Source: Planctomycetota bacterium (lineage in GTDB: Bacteria > Planctomycetota > JACQVV01). From it: a DNA stretch of 34,541 bases. The notes beneath the pieces are model-generated. The model saw only the letters and a program-made list of their open reading frames with translations, was not told where the DNA came from and did no database searches. Of the stretch, positions 7,303 to 15,961 are shown piece after piece. The translations under genes and the position numbers were made by a program. Where the stretch lies: positions 1 through 34,541 of the forward strand of contig JACQVV010000103.1 in assembly GCA_016209595.1 (NCBI GenBank). Reading direction: 5' to 3'. How positions within the stretch are numbered: the first letter of the stretch is position 1; each line of letters begins with the position of its first letter.

Positions 7303-10300
7303 TCACTCAACCGCGAGCGTCGCTCCCGGCGTCGGGAAAGCGTGCTCCGGCCGATCGGAGAGCGAAAGCACGCCAGGCGGCACGCGGAAGCGCCCGCGGG
7401 TCGAGAAGACGACGAGGTAGGAGAAGACCTCGCCAGGCGCGCCCTCGAGGACGGCGTGGGTGGAGAAGGAAAGGCCGTCCCCTTCCGGGAAGAGGCCGGA
7501 CGCCGCGCCCTCGGGGCCACGCCAACCGAAGACGAGAGCGCCGGGCGGGACGGGTTCGACGAGGCGGTAGAGCCCAGGCGGCAGGGCCGATGGGCACCGG
7601 ATCTCGACCAGGTACGGCTGGCCAGCGGCTAGTGGGGCTCCCTCGGGGACCGGTGGGCCGGGCTGCCAGGACTCGGGGCCGGAGGCAGGGGAGAGGGGGC
7701 CGGAGGCAGGGGAGAGGGGAAAGGCGCGGCGCTCCAGGCGAGAGCTCGCGTCCGGCCGGGCGGCGTACTCGAAGGCGAGTGTGTAGTGAAGGGGCCGGAG
7801 ACCCAAGCCGGGCTCGCGCTCGTTGGGTCCCTGGACGAGGTCGGAGAGGTCGATCGACTCCTCGCGCGCATTTCCAGAACCCCACTCGATCAGGTCCGCG
7901 TCGCCCAGCGCGAGGAGGGCGGAAAGGACCGCCAGGTCGCGACGCGCCGATCCCCAACCGAGACCTCCCTTTCGCGAGACGAGGTAGGCCAGCCCCTCCG
8001 CCGCGGGGAGTTCCTGGACTCCCGCTCTCGCGAGGGCCGCCAGCGCGAGCGCCGTGACCTCGATCGAGTCGTTCGAGCTGCCTGAGCCCTCCTCCCCCCA
8101 GAAGGCTCCCGTTCGCGAACGGAGCGTCCCCGCGACGAGCCGGGCGGCGAGCTCCTTCGCCTCGCCGTCCCGTCCGATCGCCTTGCAGGCGAGGAAGGCA
8201 TGGACGAGCACGTCGTGAGTCACCTTCTCGAAGTCGGTCCGGGCGAGGGAGAGGGCGACCTCGTCAGCCACGTACTCGCCCGCGTCGGCCATCGCGGCGA
8301 GGAGCCGCCAGCGCTCGGGGTCGCCTGTGCGGGTCGCAAAGAGGAACCGGCGCGCGCCCCGGGCCGCGGCCCTCATCCAGTCCGGGTCCACGGCGAGGTC
8401 ACAGCGCCGGGCGGCCGCCAGGGCGAAGAGGGCGCCGGCGGTCGAATCCGGGTCGGGAGGCGCTCCAGGCCAGGGGCCGTACCCTCCCTCGGGCGAGGGC
8501 TCCGGGAGGGGGGGCGCCGCGGACGCGAGGTCCGCCGCGCGGGCCGCGAGCTCCGGCGCCGCGCCCGCGAGGCCGGGGTCCGCGGCGACGAGGGCCGGCG
8601 CGAGAAGGGCGAGCATGCGTTCGCCGAGCGTCGCCGGCCTCGCGCACGCCGATTCGAGGATCTCGGCCGCGATTGCTGCGGGATCCTCGTAGAGGCGGAG
8701 CCGCGCCGAGAGGAGGGGCGCCTGGGGCGTCTCCTCCACGACGAAGGAGAGGAAGGCATCGTCGTGGCCGAGGGTCCCGCTCCTTGTGACGAGCTCCACG
8801 CGCCGGGGAAGGGTTTCTAGGTACTTGGAGCACTCAGAAGAGGCGGCCTTTGCGGCAAGCTCGACCCCTCCCTCCGGGACCTCGAACCGCGCCGTCCGGA
8901 ACCGGGTCTCGCCGGGTTCGAGGGCCCAGGCTTCTTCGAGCCCCGGCAGGCGTAGCCCGACCTCTACGCCCGACCTTCGCGGGGCGGCCGCGGCGACGGC
9001 GGCCTCGATCTCGTCGCCCGACCTCGCCCGAGAGGGCGCGAGGATCTCGATCCCGGGAAGATCGACCTCTTTGGGTTCGAGCGACGCTCGGCCGTCCGAT
9101 CCGACCCCCAGGAGAACGGCGACGCGGTCCCAGGGCGAGAGCGACCCGTATCCTGAGAATTCGAAGGAACCGGGCCCATCCAGCCGGAAGGGGCCCGCGG
9201 CCCCCGGCGGTTCGAGAGCGTCGGGCGGGAAGGCGAGGAGACCCTCGCGCCGAAAAAGAACGGGTCCTCCCCCGAGCGCGACGGTCCAGTTCGCGGGAGA
9301 ACTCGCGACCGGGCCCGCGAGGGCAGGCTCCTCTCCCTCCGCCAGCTCCGAGAGGACGAGATCCAGGAGGCTCTCCGCGCCGGCGCGCTCCGGGACCGTC
9401 ACCACGACGGCTCCCTTCTCGACGCGGTAGACCAGACCGAAGCGGGAGCAGAGACCCACGAGGACGGCCTCGGCCGATCTCTCCGCCGTCTCCAGGTCGG
9501 TCGGGGAGTTCCAGACCTCCTCGCGCGCGAGAGCGGCCGGGTCGAGGACGATCTCGATCCCCGACTCCGCCTCGACCCTGCCCAGGGCGGACTCCAGACG
9601 CAGGCCGCGAAGGTCGGAGGCGACCGTTGTCTCGCGGAGCCGCAGGGCGGTGTCGGCTTCCGGCGCTGTCGCGGGGTGGATACCGAGGATCTCGCAGGCC
9701 GTCGGATGGAACGGGTCGTGCTCGATGATTCTCTCCGCGAGCGCCCTGGCGTCGGCTTCCCGTCCTTCCTGCATGGCGAGGAGCGCCTGGAAAAGGAGGT
9801 CATCGACGAGGGCGGTCGCGTACTCGGCGTAGCGCGCGGGTTCGTAGGAGCTCGCGGAAGAGGGGGCCGAGGATGTCGCCCGCACGGTCGCCGGGTTCGG
9901 AGCCGCGGGGGAGAGAAGCTCCGGACTCATCCCGGATCTCTCGAACCACGCGAGGCCTTCCACGCTCCCCTCGATCGCGGTGAGCTCGACTGAGTCCCCG
10001 GAACCGGTCCAGGTCGCCAGGGGGCGCGGCTCCGGCAGGAGAATGCGCCGGACCGACCCGTGGCTCCCGGGGAAGACGAGGGCGAGCGCGGCGCCTTCGG
10101 CCGGAGCGGTCTCCCCGATCCAGGCACCCGAAAGGGCGATCCTCTTCCCCACCAGGCCCCCGGGGCGCTCCAGGAACACGAGGACCTCGGCAGGTCCGGA
10201 GTCCTGGACCGCGGGGTCGGCGACCCCGGGATCAGGGGCGACGAGGTACCGCACCCGGTCTCCGTGGAGCTCGGCCAGCAACCGGTCGGCTTCCGGCGGG

Positions 10301-12027
10301 GGAGTGTCGAGCGGGACGTTCCCCTCGTCGTCCGCCGCGTAGACGACTCCCTCTCGTTCCCCGTCCTCAGGGGCAAGCCGGATGCGATGGACTCCGGGGC
10401 GGTCGAGGAGCTGGCCCCGGTGTTCCTCGCCCGCGAAGTAGAGCCTCCCGGCGGGCGACACGAGGGCATTCCCGGTTGGTACGGATGGCAAGAGCGAGAA
10501 CCATGCCTCCCCCGTCGATCCCTCGGCGGTTCGCGCCCGGACGGCGATGGCCGACGCATCGCCGGCGCTCGCGTCGAGACGCCAGCGGAACTTCCCATCC
10601 TGGCTCGCCCGGGTTCGTTCCGTTCCCTTTTTTAAGTACTTAAAAAAGTACTTAAAAAAGTACTTAAAAAAGGCGGCGATCTCCACCTCGGCATCGGCGG
10701 CCGGCCCTCCGGCTTCGTGGCGGACCTCGAACTCCCAGGTCTCGCCGCCCTCGCCAGGGTTCCTCCGGGCGCCGATCCGGAGCCGGTCGCGACACGGGGC
10801 GAGGCGGCACGTTCGCTCGAACGACGCGCCCTCGGCGTGAACCAGGATCTTCCCCTCCCCGGGAGCGAGCCGCTCCGGCAGGTCGACCTCCGCGAGGGCG
10901 AGCCCCAGGGCGTCGGTCCGTGCGGAGGCGCGAGCGACCGACGCGCCGGCCGCGTCGCAGATCTCCACCCAGAGCACGAGGTCCCCGGCCGGCGTTCGCC
11001 CTCCCTCTTCCATCCGTCGCGAGGCGACGCAGGCGATCCGCGCGCGCGTTCCGGCCGCGAGCGTCGAGGGGACCGGAACGGCCCCGACCGAGAGGCCGGG
11101 CGGCGGCGCCGCGACGCGAGGTGCCGGGGCGAGGAGGACGTCGCTTGCCGACTCGACGAGGATCCAGGCGGGGCCGGGTCCGATTCGCGCCGCCGCGAAG
11201 CCGTCCGGGTCCGTGGAGATCTTCGCGAGCTCGCGCCGGCCGGCAAGGATGTGCACGGTCGCTCCCGCGAGAGACCCGCCCTTGCCGTCCGTCGCGAAGA
11301 GCCCTATCCACTCTCCCGTGCGGTGGACCCAGGTCACGATCTCCCCGGCGGCGAAGGGGAGGAAGGCGTTGTGGGAGGGACTCCGGGCAAGCCACAGATA
11401 GAGGCCAGGCGAAAGGACGGGTCCTTCGACGAGCTCGTCCAGGTCCGCCGCCTCGGTTCCCTTTTCCACGTCCCTGGAAAGAGGCGTGGCCCAGAGGAGC
11501 GAGAGCCCCGGGTCGGGCCCGGATCCTGGTTCCGGGAGAGCGTTTTTTAAGTACTCAAAAAAAGAAGCGCGCCCGCCCGATCCGCCACGCGCGGCGTGCC
11601 CGGCGAACGCGGCGAGGCTCTCCAGGCCACCGGAAGGGGACGAATCGAGGCGTTCTTCCCCGAGCCCTGCCCGCGCGAAGAGGGCTCCGGGGTCGGCCAC
11701 ACGGAAGAGCAGGATCTCTGCCTCGACCGCGCGACGCCACCGGACCAGGACGCGGGCGGGCTCTCCGGGGAGCGACGGCTCGACCGCCACGAGGTCGATC
11801 GGGTTCGGTGGAGCGAGAAGTGCCTCCCTGGAGAGCGGCCTGGGAACGAAGACGCTCCCTCCGGGAGAGGGACCGCCGCTACCGGCCTCCGGATCGCTCT
11901 CGCTCGCGGGCCCGACCGTGCCGTCCTGCGGGCGCTCCTCGTCGCCGTCCGCGGGCGGCTTCGAATCGCCGTTCCCCGTGCAGCCGGCGAGGATCGCCAG
12001 AACGAGCAGACCGGGGACCCGCCTCAA
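7303..12027 (-). CDS. giant alpha-2-macroglobulin-like lipoprotein, thioester lost
   Basis: 1574 residues from a TTG whose last two bases are shared with the upstream stop (TTGA at 12027-12024); the open frame continues upstream, but there it is antisense to or overlaps other genes. The N-terminus is a textbook lipoprotein signal (MRRVPGLLVLAILAGC, Cys16). Macroglobulin-like beta domains follow (e.g. TDALGLALAEVDLPERLAPGEGKILVHAEG). About residues 790-880 form an STN/secretin-N-like module (LRGLRLESALGRVEAESGIEIVLDP...GLVYRVEKGAVVVTVPE). The C-terminal half has the macroglobulin helical barrel (SIEVTALALAALARAG, GGLGWGSARRDLAVLSALLAL) and a receptor-binding-like end. Where family members have the CxEQ thioester this one reads CARPATLGER (about residue 1126), so covalent trapping of proteases is not expected. 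Probably anchored in a cell membrane facing the periplasm. It carries several in-frame micro-repeats, listed separately. Confidence 0.78.
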   Translation of the reverse strand: MRRVPGLLVLAILAGCTGNGDSKPPADGDEERPQDGTVGPASESDPEAGSGGPSPGGSVFVPRPLSREALLAPPNPIDLVAVEPSLPGEPARVLVRWRRAVEAEILLFRVADPGALFARAGLGEERLDSSPSGGLESLAAFAGHAARGGSGGRASFFEYLKNALPEPGSGPDPGLSLLWATPLSRDVEKGTEAADLDELVEGPVLSPGLYLWLARSPSHNAFLPFAAGEIVTWVHRTGEWIGLFATDGKGGSLAGATVHILAGRRELAKISTDPDGFAAARIGPGPAWILVESASDVLLAPAPRVAAPPPGLSVGAVPVPSTLAAGTRARIACVASRRMEEGGRTPAGDLVLWVEICDAAGASVARASARTDALGLALAEVDLPERLAPGEGKILVHAEGASFERTCRLAPCRDRLRIGARRNPGEGGETWEFEVRHEAGGPAADAEVEIAAFFKYFFKYFFKYLKKGTERTRASQDGKFRWRLDASAGDASAIAVRARTAEGSTGEAWFSLLPSVPTGNALVSPAGRLYFAGEEHRGQLLDRPGVHRIRLAPEDGEREGVVYAADDEGNVPLDTPPPEADRLLAELHGDRVRYLVAPDPGVADPAVQDSGPAEVLVFLERPGGLVGKRIALSGAWIGETAPAEGAALALVFPGSHGSVRRILLPEPRPLATWTGSGDSVELTAIEGSVEGLAWFERSGMSPELLSPAAPNPATVRATSSAPSSASSYEPARYAEYATALVDDLLFQALLAMQEGREADARALAERIIEHDPFHPTACEILGIHPATAPEADTALRLRETTVASDLRGLRLESALGRVEAESGIEIVLDPAALAREEVWNSPTDLETAERSAEAVLVGLCSRFGLVYRVEKGAVVVTVPERAGAESLLDLVLSELAEGEEPALAGPVASSPANWTVALGGGPVLFRREGLLAFPPDALEPPGAAGPFRLDGPGSFEFSGYGSLSPWDRVAVLLGVGSDGRASLEPKEVDLPGIEILAPSRARSGDEIEAAVAAAAPRRSGVEVGLRLPGLEEAWALEPGETRFRTARFEVPEGGVELAAKAASSECSKYLETLPRRVELVTRSGTLGHDDAFLSFVVEETPQAPLLSARLRLYEDPAAIAAEILESACARPATLGERMLALLAPALVAADPGLAGAAPELAARAADLASAAPPLPEPSPEGGYGPWPGAPPDPDSTAGALFALAAARRCDLAVDPDWMRAAARGARRFLFATRTGDPERWRLLAAMADAGEYVADEVALSLARTDFEKVTHDVLVHAFLACKAIGRDGEAKELAARLVAGTLRSRTGAFWGEEGSGSSNDSIEVTALALAALARAGVQELPAAEGLAYLVSRKGGLGWGSARRDLAVLSALLALGDADLIEWGSGNAREESIDLSDLVQGPNEREPGLGLRPLHYTLAFEYAARPDASSRLERRAFPLSPASGPLSPASGPESWQPGPPVPEGAPLAAGQPYLVEIRCPSALPPGLYRLVEPVPPGALVFGWRGPEGAASGLFPEGDGLSFSTHAVLEGAPGEVFSYLVVFSTRGRFRVPPGVLSLSDRPEHAFPTPGATLAVE
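7675..7716 (-). repeat. two exact 21-bp tandem copies in the macroglobulin gene
   Basis: The 21-base unit beginning GGGGCCGGAGG and ending GGGAGAG is repeated perfectly at 7675-7695 and 7696-7716. On the coding strand it gives a duplicated SPASGPL-type peptide (PLSPASGPLSPASGPE), a low-complexity loop before the last beta domain. Confidence 0.85.
8818..8843 (-). repeat. degraded copy of the A/T-rich FKYLK palindrome
   Basis: The coding strand reads SECSKYLET, containing AAGTACCTAGAA in the same codon phase as the intact copies at 10628, 11543 and 13457. It has picked up several G/C changes, so membership is less certain than for the others. Confidence 0.4.
10628..10671. repeat. triplicated A/T-rich palindrome, period 12
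   Basis: AAGTACTTAAAA is present three times head to tail (10634-10645, 10646-10657, 10658-10669), with T and A runs on either side making the whole block self-complementary. It encodes FFKYFFKYFFKYLKK in the macroglobulin-like protein at about residues 452-466. It is the most A/T-rich segment of an otherwise very GC-rich gene. Confidence 0.92.
11543..11567. repeat. A/T-rich palindrome copy (FFEYLKN)
   Basis: TTTTTTAAGTACTCAAAAAA starts at 11543 and is followed by further A residues. The coding strand is the minus strand and reads SFFEYLKNAL in the macroglobulin-like protein, in the same codon phase as the triplicated copy. Confidence 0.85.
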
Positions 12028-13016
12028 GGTTCGAGCGAGAGGAGGACCATGAGGTTCTCCTTCCGGCGTCCCCCGTGGGTGTAGGAGCGGTCGCCTTTCT
12101 CCTCGAACGGGTTGGGCAGGCCGGCAACCAGAAGCGACCGGCCGGCTGGGACGTCGAGCCGGAGCTCGAACTCGAAGACGGTCTGGTGGCAAACGACGAC
12201 CTCGCCCTCGGCCGAATCGAGCGTCGAGTGCGGCCGGGCGATGATCGCGATCCGTCCTGCGAGCGAGAGGTCGAAGGAATCCCGGGCCCGCGAAAGGAGG
12301 GGGAGGAGGCGCAGGTGGACTCCATCGTAGGCGCGCGCGGTGGGGGACGGCGGGAAGGGGCCGGACCGGGAGTCGGGCCGGCCCGCGAGGTAGCGGACCT
12401 GCCGGAAGAAGGTGAAGGAAAAGGCGCGGGCGTGGGGCTGTCGCCGCTCCCCGGCATCCACGAGCGTCGCGTTCTTCGAGGCCGACACGGCGAGGAGCCA
12501 GTCGACCCTTTCGTCCCTGCCGAGCGTCGTCACGTGGAGCAGGTGCTTCCCCCACGGAGAGGTCGCGACGCAGGGGTGGAACGCCACCTCTGCCTCCTTG
12601 AAGAAGTTGTCCTTGTGAGCGACGAGAAACGCGCTGGCGGAGAGCTCGCCGTGAGAGCGGGCGGAGAGCTCCCCTAAAGCCGAGTCGATCTCCCGGTGGA
12701 CCGCGGGGATCTGGTGGATGAGAAGTCTCCCTGGAGCGCTCGTGATCCCGACGCGCGGACCGCCCCACTCCCCGGGGGCGACCGCGCGACGGATCCATTC
12801 TATGAGGGCAGCCTCGGAGATGGGAGCGAGATCGGCCGCCTCGCGTGCCAGGGCGGGGAAGTCCACTCCGTACACCGTCTGCTTCTTCGCCCACGACTCG
12901 GGCCGGAAGGGGGCCGCATCGGACACGGGACGCGTGAGGTGGGAGACGTCGTACACGATCGGCTCCGGGATTTCCCGGCGGACATCGGCCGGGTGATTCG
13001 CGAGCTCCGCGCTCAC
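12024..13016 (-). CDS. secretin-like protein (planctomycete type, no visible signal peptide)
   Basis: 330 residues. The N-terminal half matches the degenerate secretin N-domain seen in many planctomycete proteins: EPIVYDVSHLTRPV, then ALIEWIRRAVAPGEWGGPRVGITSAPGRLLIHQIPAVHREIDSALGEL (the YDV...LI--I---V-P--W...L-V-QTP-VH-E pattern). The C-terminal part ends like a secretin gate strand pair (FELRLDVPAGRSLLVAGLPNPF ... NLMVLLSLEP). The middle is too short and divergent for a full outer-membrane ring, so pore formation is unproven. The ATG overlaps the upstream stop (ATGA, 13016-13013) and its own stop overlaps the next TTG start, so all three genes are probably translated in step. No export signal is evident; the start could be misplaced. 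Confidence 0.66.
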   Translation of the reverse strand: MSAELANHPADVRREIPEPIVYDVSHLTRPVSDAAPFRPESWAKKQTVYGVDFPALAREAADLAPISEAALIEWIRRAVAPGEWGGPRVGITSAPGRLLIHQIPAVHREIDSALGELSARSHGELSASAFLVAHKDNFFKEAEVAFHPCVATSPWGKHLLHVTTLGRDERVDWLLAVSASKNATLVDAGERRQPHARAFSFTFFRQVRYLAGRPDSRSGPFPPSPTARAYDGVHLRLLPLLSRARDSFDLSLAGRIAIIARPHSTLDSAEGEVVVCHQTVFEFELRLDVPAGRSLLVAGLPNPFEEKGDRSYTHGGRRKENLMVLLSLEP

Positions 13017-15838
13017 TTGTCTTCCTCCGGCGACAGCGCCAGGACGAGGCGCCTTTTCGAGTCCTCAGAGTCGGGAGTTCCTCCCGCCGGTCCTGCCGGA
13101 AGGCCCCCCAGGACGATCCATGATCCCGCGGGGACCACGCTCCTCCAGAGTCCCCGGTGAATAGAGGGGCGGGGGGTGAAGGCCTCCAGTCCGCCAGGGA
13201 ACAGGGTCCGTTCGTCCCCGAGGTTCTCGCCCATCCAGAGCGAGAGGGTGACGTGCGTGGCGCCTTCGGGGAGGGGGCGGAAGATCCGGAGCGCGATTGC
13301 GATCCCCTCCGCGGCCGTCGCCTCTCGCGGGACCAGGCGCTCCTGCCCTCCTCCCCCCGCACCCCCCTCCTCGCGCACGACGTCGAAGCCCGCGACGTAG
13401 CGTTCGAACGTGACTCGAGACAGCGTGGCGAGCCGCCCGGGCGAAGCGCGGACCTCTCTTAAGTACTCAAAAAGAGCCCGCGATGGGTCCCACGCGGCGA
13501 AGGCGCGTTCGGCGTCCTCCCGGCCGAGAACGACGAGCGGGAGATCGCCCGCTCCTCGCTCCCGGAAGAACGCGTCGTGGAGCTCGGACTCGAGCGCGTA
13601 GGCCACGAGCGAGATCCGCGCCGGAGCCGCGGGCCCCGAGCGGAGCGCAGAAAGGATCCGGGCCACCTGGGCATGGACCTCCGGGGGGCCCTCCACCGCG
13701 AGCGAGTCGCCGGCCGGCTCGACTCGGATTCCGTCCCCGGCGACGAAAGAACGCACCGCGTCCGCGAGATCGGCCGCCGGGCCCTCGATCGGTGGTTCTG
13801 GCGAGGAGAGCGCTCCACCCGGCGGGGACTCCACCAGAAAGTCGGCGTCCTCGGCGCCCAGGAGGTCCGCGACCGCATGGGCGCGGAGCAGCGAGCCCTC
13901 CGGGCGCCCGGGACCCTCCGGCGGGCTGGCGCCGCCAGCATCCGGCTCGGGCGACAGGGCGCGGGTCGAGACGAGAAGGGCGAGGTGCGGGAGGCGCTCC
14001 GTTCCTCCCGCTCTTCCCGTTCTTCCCATAAAATCTCCGTCCGCGAAGGGGTTTGCGAGTCCCAGGAGAAGGTGTGTCCGATCGGGGGTGACGGGAATCT
14101 CGAACTCGGCTTTCTGCTCCAGGTACGCGGCGATCTGGTTCGTGCCGGCCGCCGTCGAGACCCCCGAGAGCGGCCGGATAAGTCGCGTCGATCGCATGTG
14201 TCCCTGGATCTCGGGCCCGCCGGGGCCCGGCGCCGGGATGAGCCGGAGCACGATCCCTTCCGCGAGCCTTTCGACCACGGGGCGGGAGGCGAACTCGTCG
14301 CCCACCTTCCTCTTCTCGTAGTCGGTGATCGCCACGGTGTGCGAGAGGAGGGAGACCGAACCGGACTGCCCCTCCAGGAGGACGAGCGGCGCGGCCGGCA
14401 CGAGACATGCCCGCGCCGTCGAGCGAGCCCGTGAGAGGAGCGCGGCCTCCCTTTCCGGGTCGAGGACGGCCCGGAGCACGGAACCCGTGGGGGCGAGTCC
14501 CGTTTCGGTTCCGGTCTCGGCGAGGTTCCAGTCGCGGGTTGCCTCCTCCAGGAAGCGGGGCCCGTAGAAGAGGGCCTGGACCCGCACGAGCAGGATCTTC
14601 GCACGGAAGAAAAGGGGCTCGGCTAGGGAGGAGAGGAGCGCCGCGACTTCCTGCTGGACGGCGGGCTCGCGCCGCACGAGGAGGTCGTCGCCCGCGAGCA
14701 CGATCTGTCGTTCCGGCTCCGACCACGTCCCTGGCCGGACCCCCGACTCGATCCGCCCGACGAGCCACGAGTCGAACTCCTCCCGCGAGAGCCCCACTTC
14801 CTCCACGCCTGCCTTTCTCAGAGTACCCTGGAAGGCGGGGTCGCCGCTTCCGGGGACCTCGACGTCGTCCGGAAGGCGCACCGATCGGAAGGCCCGTTCG
14901 AACGCTTCACGCACCGGGCGCGTTTCGTGGATTCCCAGGACGGCGCCCTCGGCTTCCCTGCCAGGGGAGGGCGCTCCTCGGTCGGGCTGAGCGCCCTGGG
15001 CGCGGGCGCGGATCTCGTCCCTCCGGGTGCGGAGCTCCCGGTCGGCGGGCGCGAGACGGATCGCCTCCTCGAGCCGCGAAGCGGCCTCGGGCAGGCGCCC
15101 TTCGCGCTCCAGGCGAGCCGCCTCCTCTTCGAGGTAGACGACGACGCGCTCCCCCTGCTCCAATCGCACGCGCTCCCGTGCCGCCAGACGGTCGAGCGTC
15201 CCACGCGCGCGGTCCACGAGGTCCACGCCCTCCGGCTCCCCGCCCTCCTCCCGGAGGGCCGCCTTCTCCTCCTCGATCCGGACGGCCGTCTCGCGGAGGG
15301 CGCTTTCCTTCTCGGCGATCTCGCGGGCGAGCGAGTCGCGGCTCTCTTGCGACGCCTCCAGGTCGGAGAGCGCGGCGCGGTACTTCGCCTCGAGCTCCCC
15401 GAGCTGCCGCGCGAGCTCCTCCTTCGCCAGCTCCGCCCGCCGGACTTCCTCGCCCGCGGCGAGCCTCTCCTCCGCTCGCTCCTGGTGGCGCCGCAGCCGC
15501 TCCAGCGCGATCCGGACCACGGGGAGCTCGTCCCGGTCGCGCGCGAGGACCGCGAGCAGCACCTCGACGGCCTCCTCGGTCCGCCCCGATTCCTCCAGAC
15601 AGGTCGCCAGACGGAGCCTCGCCCGGGCCGCCTCGGCCGGGGGAGTCGCGTCCGACTCCGCGATCTTGCGATAGAGCTCCGCGGCGGCTGGGAGGTCCCC
15701 CCGGAGTTTCTCCAGGTGCAAGGCCTCCTGGAAGAGCTCGCCTTCCTCGCCGGAGACGAGCGCGGCGGGGAGGAGGGCGGGGAGGGGAAGGAGGACGAGG
15801 ACAGCAAGGGCGCGGGGAACCGGTCGGGCGTGGCTCAT
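13013..15838 (-). CDS. exported TPR/coiled-coil protein with two secretin-like modules
   Basis: 941 residues with a cleavable-type signal (about 1-30, RALAVLVLLPLPALLPAALVSGEE). Residues about 31-110 are TPR-like helices (AAAELYRKIAESD..., ARARLRLATCLEESGRTEEAVEVLLAVLARD), 110-250 a strongly charged coiled coil and about 250-280 another TPR. Two degenerate secretin units follow. The first has LLVRREPAVQQEVAALLSSL and FEIPVTPDRTHLLLGLANPF ... LALLVST. The second has DSLAVEGPPEVHAQVARILSALRSG and ends VVPAGSWIVLGGLPAG ... RLVLALSPEE. It is the first gene of the three-gene operon and is divergent from the S41 peptidase. Likely a periplasmic scaffold, by inference. Micro-repeats fall in it at 13457 and 14000. 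Confidence 0.72.
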   Translation of the reverse strand: MSHARPVPRALAVLVLLPLPALLPAALVSGEEGELFQEALHLEKLRGDLPAAAELYRKIAESDATPPAEAARARLRLATCLEESGRTEEAVEVLLAVLARDRDELPVVRIALERLRRHQERAEERLAAGEEVRRAELAKEELARQLGELEAKYRAALSDLEASQESRDSLAREIAEKESALRETAVRIEEEKAALREEGGEPEGVDLVDRARGTLDRLAARERVRLEQGERVVVYLEEEAARLEREGRLPEAASRLEEAIRLAPADRELRTRRDEIRARAQGAQPDRGAPSPGREAEGAVLGIHETRPVREAFERAFRSVRLPDDVEVPGSGDPAFQGTLRKAGVEEVGLSREEFDSWLVGRIESGVRPGTWSEPERQIVLAGDDLLVRREPAVQQEVAALLSSLAEPLFFRAKILLVRVQALFYGPRFLEEATRDWNLAETGTETGLAPTGSVLRAVLDPEREAALLSRARSTARACLVPAAPLVLLEGQSGSVSLLSHTVAITDYEKRKVGDEFASRPVVERLAEGIVLRLIPAPGPGGPEIQGHMRSTRLIRPLSGVSTAAGTNQIAAYLEQKAEFEIPVTPDRTHLLLGLANPFADGDFMGRTGRAGGTERLPHLALLVSTRALSPEPDAGGASPPEGPGRPEGSLLRAHAVADLLGAEDADFLVESPPGGALSSPEPPIEGPAADLADAVRSFVAGDGIRVEPAGDSLAVEGPPEVHAQVARILSALRSGPAAPARISLVAYALESELHDAFFRERGAGDLPLVVLGREDAERAFAAWDPSRALFEYLREVRASPGRLATLSRVTFERYVAGFDVVREEGGAGGGGQERLVPREATAAEGIAIALRIFRPLPEGATHVTLSLWMGENLGDERTLFPGGLEAFTPRPSIHRGLWRSVVPAGSWIVLGGLPAGPAGGTPDSEDSKRRLVLALSPEEDK
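13457..13476. repeat. A/T-rich palindrome copy (LFEYLRE)
   Basis: TCTTAAGTACTCAAAAAGAG is a slightly diverged form of the palindrome at 10628 and 11543. On the minus strand it encodes ALFEYLREV in the TPR/secretin-like protein, again in the only codon phase without a stop. Confidence 0.75.
14000..14026 (-). repeat. three imperfect 9-bp tandem copies
   Basis: CGTTCCTCC, CGCTCTTCC and CGTTCTTCC follow one another at 14000-14008, 14009-14017 and 14018-14026. On the coding strand they give the Gly/Arg-rich run GRTGRAGGTE inside the first secretin-like module, next to the conserved NPF. Confidence 0.65.
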
Positions 15839-15961
15839 GCGAGAAGCCTAGAGCGCCCGTGTCACGGATCGGTCACGGCCCCGCGCCTGGCGGCAAGCTC
15901 GGGCCGGTGATAGACTTGGCTCGTCATTCCCTCGGCACACAAGGCTCTAGGAGCTCGCGCG
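15839..15961. promoter_or_regulatory. divergent intergenic region with a possible operator
   Basis: These 123 bases separate the secretin/macroglobulin operon from the S41 peptidase gene. GTCACGG occurs twice, 11 bases apart (15861-15867 and 15872-15878), the first copy forming part of the palindrome CCGTGTCACGG (15857-15867). Repeats on one helical face are typical of operators, but no regulator is known. No strong -10/-35 pair could be picked for either direction. Confidence 0.3.

Noticed and set aside
10628..10671. Programmed frameshift site (A AAA AAG) in the macroglobulin gene
   Set aside because: The heptamer is present, but the gene continues in the same frame for another 1100 residues, and no sensible alternative-frame product was found.
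12028..13362. Upstream extension of the macroglobulin-like frame to 2019 residues
   Set aside because: The added part is Arg/Ser/Pro-rich, lacks domains, and overlaps two convincing genes in another frame on the same strand; the lipoprotein signal starts cleanly at 12027.
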